Positions 1-7,953 of a DNA stretch of 64,000 nt are shown here, in pieces. The translations under genes and the position numbers were made by a program. The notes below the pieces were generated by a model. That model saw only the letters and a program-made list of their open reading frames with translations, had not been told where the DNA came from and did no database searches. The DNA is from Hyphomicrobiales bacterium (lineage in GTDB: Bacteria > Pseudomonadota > Alphaproteobacteria > Rhizobiales > Methylopilaceae). The first letter of the stretch is position 1; every line of letters starts with the position of its first letter. The stretch covers positions 1 to 64,000 of the forward strand of contig JALHQA010000005.1 in the NCBI GenBank assembly GCA_022842205.1. The letters are read 5' to 3'.

Positions 1-511
1 ACTCGGCAAGCTCGACATCTTGATCAACAACGCCGCAATCGCCGTCCAAGGAAAATTGGTCGACGATCCGACGCTCGATTCCGCTGCGTTCGACAGGCAG
101 TGGATGGTCAATGTGCTTGGGACCGTGGCGATCACGCGCGCGGCGGCCCAGAAAATCTCTGACGGTGGCCGCATTGTCTTCATCGGTTCCGGCCTGGGTA
201 CCCGAGCGATCGTGCCGGGAATTGCCGACTACGCAGGAACCAAGGCAGCGATCACAGGATATGCCCGAGGGGTGCAGCGCGATCTTGGCCCACGCAACAT
301 TACCGTCAATGTGGTCCAACCTGGCATCATGCCGACGGACATGACCGGAGAAGTTGCTGAGAATTTTCCGCAGGCCGTCATCGATATGCATCCCATCCGT
401 CGGATCGCCACGATTGAAGAAGTGGCGGGCGCCGTCAGTTACCTCGTTAGTCCCGCTGCAAGCTACACAGCTGGCGCGGTGATAGATGTGTCAGGGGGCG
501 TCCTGGTCTGA
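1..511 (+). CDS. SDR family oxidoreductase, 5'-truncated by the window edge
   Basis: This is the C-terminal two-thirds of a classical short-chain dehydrogenase/reductase, open in frame from base 2, so the start codon and the GxxxGxG cofactor loop lie outside the window. Visible landmarks in order are the NNAA motif after beta-4, the IGSG strand carrying the catalytic serine, and YAGTK, which supplies the catalytic Tyr and Lys. Family members use NAD(P)H to oxidise or reduce alcohol or carbonyl substrates in the cytoplasm. The substrate cannot be told from sequence. The gene ends with TGA, and 160 bases without a clear gene follow. Family assignment is firm; the function is open. Confidence 0.9.
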   Translation, partial: LGKLDILINNAAIAVQGKLVDDPTLDSAAFDRQWMVNVLGTVAITRAAAQKISDGGRIVFIGSGLGTRAIVPGIADYAGTKAAITGYARGVQRDLGPRNITVNVVQPGIMPTDMTGEVAENFPQAVIDMHPIRRIATIEEVAGAVSYLVSPAASYTAGAVIDVSGGVLV

Positions 512-671
512 AACGATGCGCGACGGGCGTGTCACGCGGATAGCTGAAGGACGATCGCTTCCGCGCCTCAGCGCTCCGTTGAAATCCGGGCAGCAGATCG
601 GCTGATCCTGCAGGGCCCATTATTCTCGAAGCCATAGTGGATAAAGCTTCCGCATTTCAGGAGTTCATAGA

Positions 672-1118
672 GTGCCGAATACAGAGCTAACCCAAGAGCG
701 CATCGCCATCGCCACCGACTATTTCCGGAAAATCGACAGTGGAGATCCCACCATTCTCGATATTCTGACTGACGATGTCGTGACGTACTTCCCGAAGTTC
801 GGAGTTGGATATGGCAAAGCCGAATTCATGGAAGTCGCCAAGGGTCTGTTGGGGTCGCTTCAGCGGATCGAGCACGATTTCGATCGCATGACCTTCCACG
901 TAGCCGGCGACCACGTGATCGTCGAAGGCTTTGAAGGTGGCGTTATGGCTGACGGCACGGCGTGGCCGGTTGAAGGCCGGTCCGAAGGCCGTTTCGCCAA
1001 CGTATTCGAGTTCGACGGCACGCTTATCAAGCGTGTTTTCATCTACGTGGACCCCGACTTCGCTAGCGCTAATGACGCGGGGTTTCTTTGGGGCCGCAAC
1101 GTCAGACTGACGCGATGA
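672..1118 (+). CDS. NTF2-like / SnoaL-like domain protein
   Basis: A 148-residue protein with the alternating helix and curved-sheet pattern of the NTF2-like (SnoaL/ketosteroid-isomerase) fold. An N-terminal helix with a TDYFRKID segment is followed by a DDVVTYFP strand, and strands near the C-terminus carry EGRFANVFEF and IYVDP. Such proteins are small one-domain enzymes or ligand binders; the ligand cannot be predicted. The start is a GTG about eight bases after a CAGGAG ribosome site. It lies 160 bases after the SDR gene on the same strand, so the two could be co-transcribed, but nothing proves this. Confidence 0.7.
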   Translation: MPNTELTQERIAIATDYFRKIDSGDPTILDILTDDVVTYFPKFGVGYGKAEFMEVAKGLLGSLQRIEHDFDRMTFHVAGDHVIVEGFEGGVMADGTAWPVEGRSEGRFANVFEFDGTLIKRVFIYVDPDFASANDAGFLWGRNVRLTR

Positions 1119-1180
1119 CCCCAATCGCATGGCGCGGCGCTCACGTTCGCAGGGCGAAGGCCGATTGGCGGTGATGCAGA

Positions 1181-1447
1181 ATGGACCATCCAGAATTCGA
1201 TACGGCTTTCGAGCGCCTGCCTGAGGGGTATAGCGAAGGCGCTTACGAAGACAGGCGTTTCGGCGTGACGGTTCGTCGGTCGGAGGATGGACGGAGGAAC
1301 AGCCTTTTTGCTCGAGAACTAGCCGGGAACGACATAGTCAGCTTCAATCTGTATCGCGTTGCTTCGGGCAGTGCGTCGCTGAAGCCGTGCGAGATGTCCT
1401 CGGAGAAGGTTATCGCTTTCGTATTGGGCTATCAGCCGAATGCCTGA
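1181..1447 (+). CDS. Small hypothetical protein (88 aa)
   Basis: A short acidic N-terminus (FERLPEGYSEG) leads into a compact, probably beta-rich protein with VTVRRSEDG, FARELAG, VSFNLYR and LKPCEM segments. I recognise the general pattern as a conserved small protein of unknown function in rhizobia-like bacteria, but I cannot name a domain. No signal peptide or membrane segment is visible. It begins with ATG 62 bases after the NTF2-like gene and has only a weak ribosome site. Codon use looks like its neighbours, which supports a real gene. Confidence 0.55.
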   Translation: MDHPEFDTAFERLPEGYSEGAYEDRRFGVTVRRSEDGRRNSLFARELAGNDIVSFNLYRVASGSASLKPCEMSSEKVIAFVLGYQPNA

Positions 1448-1553
1448 TGAGCATGTGGGGTTCACTGCCTTCCTATGCTCCCATGCCGCTCCAAGCGCCC
1501 CTTCTGGTCGCCAGAACTATCGAAACTATAGACACAGGCCATTGGACTTCGAT

Positions 1554-1582
1554 CTGAGGTAAATTCATCTTCTATACCTCAG
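1554..1582. promoter_or_regulatory. Perfect 8-bp inverted repeat upstream of dps
   Basis: CTGAGGTA and TACCTCAG form a perfect inverted repeat with a 13-base spacer, so the half-site centres are 21 bases (two helical turns) apart. It lies about 60 bases before the dps start, where an operator for a dimeric regulator would sit. No T-run follows, so it is not a normal terminator. The regulator is unknown. Confidence 0.4.
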
Positions 1583-1640
1583 CGTGCCAGAGAATCGGCG
1601 CTGATCTTTTGCGCAAGCCCTCATCGAGGAAGTTCACGCG

Positions 1641-2135
1641 ATGACAAATTCCAGTGCTGCAACCGTGCCTTCACCATCTGACCTCGACGAAAACGCGACC
1701 ATGACGGTCGCGGATGCGTTGAAGATCATTTTGGCGAACAGCTATGCGGTCTACCTCAAGACCAAGAACTTTCACTGGCATGTCTCGGGCCCGTACTTCA
1801 GGGACTACCATCTGCTTCTTGATGAGCAAGCTGCGGAGATCCTAGCAGCGACCGATGCGATGGCGGAGCGCGCCCGGAAGACCGGAAATACGACCATACG
1901 ATCGATCGGCGATATCGCCCGCCACCAGACAATCAAGGACAACGACGCGGAATTCGTCACGCCGCAGGACATGCTGGCGGAGCTGCGCGCCGATAATCTT
2001 CACATGGTCGAGTCGCTGCGCCGCGCAAAGGACGTCGCCGACGAGGCGAAGGACAACGCGACCTCCGGCCTGATCGATACCTGGACCGACGAGGCGGAAC
2101 GCCGAGCGTGGTTCCTTTTCGAAGTTAGCCGATAG
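1641..2135 (+). CDS. dps: DNA starvation/stationary phase protection protein Dps
   Basis: A ferritin-like mini-ferritin that oxidises Fe(II) with hydrogen peroxide and stores iron in a dodecamer, protecting DNA in the cytoplasm. The 164-residue length fits the family. The diagnostic ferroxidase region is clear at about residues 41-65: KNFHWHVSG, then a DYHLLLDEQ segment, giving the conserved His, Asp and Glu ligands of the inter-subunit site. ATG follows a GAGGAA ribosome site. An alpha/beta hydrolase and a MsrA-like gene follow at 29 and 2 bases, suggesting an oxidative-stress operon. A palindrome lies upstream and may be the operator. Confidence 0.95.
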   Translation: MTNSSAATVPSPSDLDENATMTVADALKIILANSYAVYLKTKNFHWHVSGPYFRDYHLLLDEQAAEILAATDAMAERARKTGNTTIRSIGDIARHQTIKDNDAEFVTPQDMLAELRADNLHMVESLRRAKDVADEAKDNATSGLIDTWTDEAERRAWFLFEVSR

Positions 2136-2164
2136 GTCTGCTACTCAAAGGATCGGATCGTTTC

Positions 2165-3019
2165 ATGGCACCTAACGATGGGCAGACCCAGTTCCTCCAG
2201 ACAGAGGGCGGTAGGATAGCCTTCGACGATACGGGCGGAACCGGACCTCTCGTCGTAGGCATCCCAGGAATGGGAGACCTGCGCTCCGAGTATCGGCTCA
2301 TCAAGCCCATGCTGCAGCATGCGGGATGCCGAGTGGTGACGATGGACGTCCGCGGGTTCGGCCAATCGTCGCCGGAGTGGTCGGATTACTCCGCGCGAGC
2401 GGTCGGCCGTGACGCCGTCGCCATCCTCCGACAGTTGGCTGCCGGGCCAGCCGTGATCATGGGCAACTCGTTCGCAGCCGGCTCCGCGCTTTGGGCTGCC
2501 AAGGAAGCTCCTAGTCACGTCAACGGGGTGGTGCTGCTCGGTCCGATCGTTCGCGACCTTCCCCTCACGACGATCCAGAAACTTGTCCTTGGGCTCGGAT
2601 TTGCGGGGCCATGGCGAACCTGGTTTTGGACCACTTACTGGAGCAGCCTATTCCCGACGAAACCGGCGCCGGATCACGCTGAGGTAAAAGCGGCGATTGC
2701 TGCAAACCTCAGGGAGCCAAAGCGCATGCAGGCTCTCTTGACGATGCTCTCATTGTCGAAGTCCGACACCGCAGCGATCTTGGACGAGATCTCTGTGCCG
2801 AGCCTCATCGTCATGGGCACAAAGGATCCCGATTTCCCGGACCCCGTCGAAGAAGCCCGGAGCTTGGCTTCCAGGCTCAATGGGGAAACCATGATTGTCG
2901 AGGGTGCCGGGCACTACCCTCATGTCGAAATGGCGAACGATGTCGGACAGCGGATCATCGCGTTCGTGCGCCAGCTCGATAGGTCTGGCCCGGCCGTTGT
3001 GCCTTTGCGCGGGAGTTGA
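2165..3019 (+). CDS. Alpha/beta-fold hydrolase
   Basis: A 284-residue alpha/beta hydrolase. The nucleophile elbow is GNSFAAG (serine at about residue 102), the acid is in the GTKDPDFPD loop, and the catalytic histidine is in GAGHYPH. The family covers esterases, lipases, epoxide hydrolases and haloperoxidase-like perhydrolases, so the substrate is open. There is no signal peptide, so it is probably cytoplasmic. It lies 29 bases after dps, and its stop is followed two bases later by the msrA-like start, so the three are probably one oxidative-stress transcript. Confidence 0.88.
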   Translation: MAPNDGQTQFLQTEGGRIAFDDTGGTGPLVVGIPGMGDLRSEYRLIKPMLQHAGCRVVTMDVRGFGQSSPEWSDYSARAVGRDAVAILRQLAAGPAVIMGNSFAAGSALWAAKEAPSHVNGVVLLGPIVRDLPLTTIQKLVLGLGFAGPWRTWFWTTYWSSLFPTKPAPDHAEVKAAIAANLREPKRMQALLTMLSLSKSDTAAILDEISVPSLIVMGTKDPDFPDPVEEARSLASRLNGETMIVEGAGHYPHVEMANDVGQRIIAFVRQLDRSGPAVVPLRGS

Positions 3020-3021
3020 GT

Positions 3022-3507
3022 ATGGCGAAGGTGGGCTTTGGAGGAGGTTGCCACTGGTGCACCGAGGGCGTTTTCCAAGCGTTGCGCGGCGTCACGCAGG
3101 TCGACCAGGGTTTTCTGCAATCGGCCGCTCCGGCTGACACCTGGGCCGAGGGGGTGATTGTAACGTTCGAACCCTCCGTTATCGGGCTGGGGACACTGTC
3201 CGAGGTGCACCTGCGCACACACTCCGCTACACGTGCCCGCTCACCGCAGAACAAATACCGAAGCGCGATCTATATCTTTGACGAGAGCCAGCGGGTCGAA
3301 GCCGACGAGGCGATACGCGAATTCGCTGAGGAGGCTGGCACGCCCGTCCACACCGTCGTCCTGCCGTTCGCGGGCTTCAAAGCTTCGGACGAGCGCTACC
3401 AGAACTATTATCGCACTGACCCGAACAGACCCTTCTGTCGTCGATACATCGATCCGAAGCTCGACTTCATCCGCAAACATTTTTCGGAGAACGCGTTGCC
3501 TGAGTAG
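3022..3507 (+). CDS. msrA: Peptide-methionine (S)-S-oxide reductase (MsrA), divergent
   Basis: MsrA reduces methionine-S-sulfoxide in proteins using a catalytic cysteine. The N-terminal active-site motif GGGCHWCTE is a variant of the usual GGCFWCxE, with His in place of Phe but the catalytic Cys kept. The downstream QNKYRSAIY segment is the family's Q-x-YRS block. The usual GHAE segment is missing, so this is a divergent member (161 aa). I chose ATG 3022, six bases after GGGAG, over a TTG six bases upstream that would overlap the hydrolase stop. It appears coupled to the dps-hydrolase genes. Confidence 0.85.
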   Translation: MAKVGFGGGCHWCTEGVFQALRGVTQVDQGFLQSAAPADTWAEGVIVTFEPSVIGLGTLSEVHLRTHSATRARSPQNKYRSAIYIFDESQRVEADEAIREFAEEAGTPVHTVVLPFAGFKASDERYQNYYRTDPNRPFCRRYIDPKLDFIRKHFSENALPE

Positions 3508-3696
3508 CCAATGCTGCGCTGGCATTCCTCCCGACACGGACTTCTGCCGCTTCAGGCGCAGCGTTCAATCAAGCTGGCGGATTGGCGTCCGCAGCGTGGT
3601 ACACCCCATAAGAGCCGCTTCGCGATCGCTGCCAAGTCGACGGCCGCAAAAGGTTTGAAGCCGGGCTTTTGAGAACGGCTCGCAACTAGTGATTGT

Positions 3697-4728
3697 CTAG
3701 TCGGCTATCGGTCCAAAACGTCTCCCACTCGCCATTGCCTTGACGTCGTGCAGCCTGTTGCCAAAGGCCGTGAGGAAATCGTCCGCTTCCAATGCCCACA
3801 TCTTGAACCGGTTGCCGCTGCGGCGAAACACAAGAACCTTGCCGTCATAGAGGTCAAAACCATGCGTTTCAGGGATCGGCAGCGTTATCTTCTCCATCAG
3901 ATTATTGCCAAGTCTTAAGTCTCGCGAAACGAGGCCGCCGCTCGGCGGTTCAAATGTAATGGTCCCGATTACCGAGTTGCGCGCAAGATTCGCAGGGGGA
4001 TTAAAGCCAAAGAAACCGCTCATCCCTCTCGGCAAATCGATCTGGTTCCCAGGACGATGCGGTCCACGATTCTGTGTGACGTAGCCAGCCTCAATCCAGA
4101 ACATGTTTGGGGCTGGTTGGCCGGCTTCGTCCTCATCTTCAGCCGTTACCGCAGCGAAATCTGCCTTCCAGCGTTCCTCATATATCTCCAGGATATCGTC
4201 CAGCGGTGTGGCTTGTGCCCAAAGGTCATCGGCCATCGCCTCGATATTGCGGATCCTGCGTTCGTATTCCACTTGAACATCGGTGCAGATCGAGGCTCCC
4301 GCCTCGATACTCTTCCGCAGGCCGTTTGAGGAAAAGTTGCCGGACCCTACGATCATCCCCGCTCGGCCGTTGGTACGGTTTGCCAATATCGATGACTTCG
4401 CATGGAAGTCTCGGCGGGGCAGAAATCCGTTTTGCTCGACAATCCACGCCCCATCGTAGATGCGGACCTCCGCATTGGGTTTGTCGCTGATTATCCGTAG
4501 GGCGTAAGGCTGGGTCCGTCCGTAATCCAGCCCGAACAACCATCGCGATTGCGTTCCGGCCCAAAAGGCAGGCGACATCGCAATGCTGAAGGCGGAAGCG
4601 CCGGACTGAGTGGCGTAGGCGTATACGCCCAAATATTCTTCCGAGCCGATCCAATCGTGAGCCCGTTGTATCTCCGAGAGGGTCGTAGGTGAATTCTGAT
4701 CGCTGTGAAGGAACGTGCGCAGCCTCAT
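3697..4728 (-). CDS. Phospholipase D-like domain protein, last gene of a restriction/defence operon
   Basis: A 343-residue protein with one clear PLD-type half-site: HAKSS (His at about 109, Lys at about 111) followed about 17 residues later by GSGNFS. These are the hallmarks of the HxK...GSxN phosphodiesterase motif of PLD-family nucleases. Only one such motif is visible, so catalysis would need a dimer, as in Nuc or BfiI. The chosen ATG (4728) overlaps the GIY-YIG gene's stop as ATGA; an upstream in-frame extension reads through the neighbour and is rejected. It is probably the nuclease, or one of two nucleases, of the operon. The C-terminal half resembles no domain I know. Confidence 0.75.
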   Translation of the reverse strand: MRLRTFLHSDQNSPTTLSEIQRAHDWIGSEEYLGVYAYATQSGASAFSIAMSPAFWAGTQSRWLFGLDYGRTQPYALRIISDKPNAEVRIYDGAWIVEQNGFLPRRDFHAKSSILANRTNGRAGMIVGSGNFSSNGLRKSIEAGASICTDVQVEYERRIRNIEAMADDLWAQATPLDDILEIYEERWKADFAAVTAEDEDEAGQPAPNMFWIEAGYVTQNRGPHRPGNQIDLPRGMSGFFGFNPPANLARNSVIGTITFEPPSGGLVSRDLRLGNNLMEKITLPIPETHGFDLYDGKVLVFRRSGNRFKMWALEADDFLTAFGNRLHDVKAMASGRRFGPIAD

Positions 4729-5915
4729 GCCTTGTTCCCCGATCGAACGAGGGCGGCTTTGCTTGGGTCGTAAACGAACCCAGTGATCGAGCCGTCTTTG
4801 ATGCGATCGACCGCTTCGTCGATGACGAACAGCGGCACAAGAAACCATTCCTGCGGCACCACAGGATTACCGAAGCGATCGGTAATGGTGATGTCCAGCC
4901 GCGCGGGATCGAAAACGCGGTGGATGAGACGCTCCAGCTTGGCACGATTGATGTTGAAGAGATCGTAGGTCGCGACGATTTCTACGTCGGCCATCATGAA
5001 TGTCGGCTGCAAGCGCGCGCCTGCGATACGCTGTTCGACACTCATGTTCGTTACGCCGATCTTGTGGACCAGATCGCGATTAGCGGCAACGGTTGGATAA
5101 TCGGACTTGCTCCGAAGCACGTAGATCGTGCCGGAAGCCAGATCATCGCCGGCGTGCTCACCGGAAAACAGCGGCCCTGCAACGGGGTCGGTTATACGCC
5201 TTCCGACCTCGTCTTTATGCAGCGCCCGCTGGAGCGAGCGCATGAGCATATTGCTCTCGGTGCCGTTGTCGAAAACCACACGGAGCCGAGCATCGGTCTT
5301 GCCCTGCGCGTTGACGAAGACCTCCTCCATATCGGCAACATAAGCCTTTTGCCCGCTGACGATGAACCATGCGCCGGGGCCGATCTCCGCTTTCATTTCG
5401 AACGGACGCGTTTCGCGCAGACCGGAATCGATCTCGGCCTGAACGGCTTCGAACAAAGGTTCAAACCGCTCAAAATCCTCACACCGCTCACGGTTGGCGA
5501 TTTCCTCCGCTGCACGCTTTTCGGCGGTCGTTCGCACATGACGAAGTTCGGTGATGTCGGCCGATCCTGCCGCGCCTTCTAGCTCGGCGAGTAGCTCATC
5601 CTCGTCCATTTCCTCCACCGACGAGGCGGAAGCGCTCTCCGCACCAGTCAGCAATCCTTGATGGTCGAGCGGCGCTAGAAGGGAGTGGCACTCCTCTAGA
5701 CCACGAAGACGGTCAAGCCGGACGGCATAGAGCCGCTCGAAAACATCCCCTTCTTCGCCGTGCTTCGGGGCGCGGCCATGCTCCTCGGTGAAGCGCTGGA
5801 TTTCCTCAAAACCCGCAATGATGCGCTCCTCACGCTGGGAGCGTCCGGCGTTCTTTTCCGGCTGGGCAAACTCGGCCAGCTCCTCGCGCAGTTCATCGAG
5901 GTTGAGATCACTCAT
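4725..5915 (-). CDS. GIY-YIG nuclease family protein (T5orf172-like)
   Basis: A 396-residue protein with an acidic, helical N-terminal half (rich in EE and DE around residues 100-120). The C-terminal GIY-YIG domain, related to the T5orf172/MUG113 group, starts at about residue 262. GTIYVLRS is the first GIY-type strand, HKIGVT is the YIG-like strand, then QRIAGA carries the conserved Arg and KLERLIH the helix with the metal-binding Glu. Such domains cut one or both DNA strands. The start shares an eight-base ATGAGTGA overlap with the helicase gene, and the stop overlaps the PLD gene, which implies translational coupling and a joint function. Confidence 0.82.
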   Translation of the reverse strand: MSDLNLDELREELAEFAQPEKNAGRSQREERIIAGFEEIQRFTEEHGRAPKHGEEGDVFERLYAVRLDRLRGLEECHSLLAPLDHQGLLTGAESASASSVEEMDEDELLAELEGAAGSADITELRHVRTTAEKRAAEEIANRERCEDFERFEPLFEAVQAEIDSGLRETRPFEMKAEIGPGAWFIVSGQKAYVADMEEVFVNAQGKTDARLRVVFDNGTESNMLMRSLQRALHKDEVGRRITDPVAGPLFSGEHAGDDLASGTIYVLRSKSDYPTVAANRDLVHKIGVTNMSVEQRIAGARLQPTFMMADVEIVATYDLFNINRAKLERLIHRVFDPARLDITITDRFGNPVVPQEWFLVPLFVIDEAVDRIKDGSITGFVYDPSKAALVRSGNKA

Positions 5916-7953
5916 AGCGGCCCTCATCCTTGAAGCGGACAAACGCGGCCGCGCCCTCTGCCATGCGCTTTTCCCACGCATCGGTCGCACTGATGGAAGG
6001 AAGCCGTCCGCGCTCGTTCTTGAACTTCACGGCGCGCACGGCCAGTTCCTTGGCCTCATCGGGCGTGAGGGTCGTGCGTTTGGCTGCGATGGCGGCAGCT
6101 ACCTGTTTGAGGCTTTCCTCGCTCATCGTTTTTGCAAGGATGGCGTATGCTTCGCCGAATGGGTTGATCCGGTCGATAAGATCAATGTCGAGTTCGGTGA
6201 CGCTAAGCGCGAATTTACGCACGCCATCGATCAGGGCAGTGTTAGCGCTCGGCTCGCCATCTGCTTCCTTCTTCGCCTGCTGCGTCAGGGTGAGCGCGGC
6301 GATAGCGTGCTGGCGCACCGCCTCCTGGTCCTCGTCGCTCAGCTCGGGATACTTATCCTTGATGATCTTCCCGAGACGCACTTGCGTAAGCTCCTCTGGC
6401 ACGAGCTCCTCGTCGAACAGACCTCTCTCGATCGCGGTCTTGTCTTGCACGAAGGCCGCGATCACCTCGTTGAGGTCCTCCTGACAGATGCGCGCAGCTT
6501 CGCTGGATTTAGGCTCCACAAGCCCGTTGATTTCGATCTGGAACTGGCCGGTCTGCTCGTTGAAGCCGACATTGCATTTGGTGGGGTCGTATCCGCCTTC
6601 GCCATAGTCGAAGCCAGGCGAAGGGCCGCTCGCCGGATTCTTTGGCTTGAATTCGAAGCGCGGCGCAAGAACCTGCTCCATGAGGAGGCTTGCGGCGATG
6701 GCCTTAAGTGTGTCGTTCACCGCTTCGGTAACAGCCGCCTCCGACGCATCGGGTTCCGCGATCAGATTGGTGAAGCGAGCACGGGTCTTGTTCGGCGCAT
6801 CTCTCGTGGCGCGTCCAATGATCTGGACGATCTCGGTCAGGCTGGAGCGGTATCCGACTGTGAGGGCATGCTCACACCAAATCCAGTCAAAACCCTCCTT
6901 CGCCATCCCGAGCGCGATGATGATGTCCACAAAATCTCGGTTGTTCTTCTGCCTGGGATCCTTGAGCGCCAGCGAGACACGATCCCGCTTGACCGGATCG
7001 TCATCGACGAGATCGGCGATGCGCAGAATTCGCCCCTCGAGCGTTTTGACGAGTTGAAAGCCTGTGAGCGGATCAGCCCCTTGCCACTCGCCCAGCTCGC
7101 CGATGATGTGCTCGACCTCCTTGATCTTGTCCTTCGTGCTCTCGCGCGAGTTGACGTTCGGAATGTGGATGATCGTCTTCTCGGCGGGATCAAGCACCCC
7201 AAGAATGTCGTCGGCATAGGAGCCGGAATAAAAGAAGTATCCGATGTCGAGTTGCTTGAGATACTCGTAGCCGTTGAGCTGCTCGTAATAGGTGTAGGTG
7301 ACGCTCTCGAACTTCGCTTCGTCGTGCGGCGCGAGCACGGCCTCCGCGTCGCCACGGAAATACGAGCCCGTCATCGCCACGATATGCACGCGGTCACGGG
7401 CCATAAACTGGCCGAGATGCTGACCGAGCTTGTTGTCGGGATTGGCCGAGACGTGGTGGAACTCGTCCACCGCGATCAGGCGGCCATCGAATCGCTCCAC
7501 GCCGTATTCGTCCACGGCGAAGCGGAACGTGGCGTGGGTGCAAACCAGCACCTTGTCCTCGCTATCAAGAAAGGCGACGACGGACTTGACCTTACCGCCG
7601 TTGTCCCCGCCAGGCGCATTGCAGAGATTCCACCTCGGCTCGACATGCCAGTCGGCCTCAAAGCCGTACCGGGTGAGCGGCTCGTCATTGAAGCTGGAGC
7701 CGATCGATTTTTCCGGCACGACGATGATAGCCTGCTTCACGTCTTGATGCGCCAGCTTGTCGAGCGCGATGAACATCAGCGCACGGCTTTTCCCGGAGGC
7801 TGGAGGCGACTTGATGAGAAGGTACTGCTCACCGCGCTTTTCGAAGGCGCGCTCCTGCATGGGCCGCATGCCGAGCGCATTGGCTTTGGTCGAAGCGCCG
7901 TTGCGCACATATGAAACCGAAACAGAGGGGACGGATCTCTTTTCGTCGGTCAT
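5908..7953 (-). CDS. DEAD/DEAH-box superfamily 2 helicase of the restriction-like operon
   Basis: A 681-residue SF2 ATPase, probably a DNA translocase acting with the methyltransferase and nucleases. Motif I is SPPASGKS (residues 49-56), motif II is DEFHH (from 163), motif III is MTGSY (194-198) and motif VI is QIIGRATRD (377-385). The last third is helical and lacks any domain I know. The architecture resembles the motor subunits of type III and related restriction systems, but there is no nuclease motif here. ATGA overlap with the methyltransferase at the 5' end and an eight-base overlap with the GIY-YIG gene at the 3' end support one polycistron. Confidence 0.88.
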   Translation of the reverse strand: MTDEKRSVPSVSVSYVRNGASTKANALGMRPMQERAFEKRGEQYLLIKSPPASGKSRALMFIALDKLAHQDVKQAIIVVPEKSIGSSFNDEPLTRYGFEADWHVEPRWNLCNAPGGDNGGKVKSVVAFLDSEDKVLVCTHATFRFAVDEYGVERFDGRLIAVDEFHHVSANPDNKLGQHLGQFMARDRVHIVAMTGSYFRGDAEAVLAPHDEAKFESVTYTYYEQLNGYEYLKQLDIGYFFYSGSYADDILGVLDPAEKTIIHIPNVNSRESTKDKIKEVEHIIGELGEWQGADPLTGFQLVKTLEGRILRIADLVDDDPVKRDRVSLALKDPRQKNNRDFVDIIIALGMAKEGFDWIWCEHALTVGYRSSLTEIVQIIGRATRDAPNKTRARFTNLIAEPDASEAAVTEAVNDTLKAIAASLLMEQVLAPRFEFKPKNPASGPSPGFDYGEGGYDPTKCNVGFNEQTGQFQIEINGLVEPKSSEAARICQEDLNEVIAAFVQDKTAIERGLFDEELVPEELTQVRLGKIIKDKYPELSDEDQEAVRQHAIAALTLTQQAKKEADGEPSANTALIDGVRKFALSVTELDIDLIDRINPFGEAYAILAKTMSEESLKQVAAAIAAKRTTLTPDEAKELAVRAVKFKNERGRLPSISATDAWEKRMAEGAAAFVRFKDEGRYE

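Noticed and set aside
4689-5582. Plus-strand open frame over the GIY-YIG gene
   Set aside because: Antisense shadow; the minus strand has clear nuclease motifs and start-stop coupling with its neighbours.
5788-7914. Long plus-strand open frame (708 codons) over the helicase
   Set aside because: It is antisense to a helicase with complete SF2 motifs. Long antisense frames are common in high-GC genes, and it shows no domain and no ribosome site.
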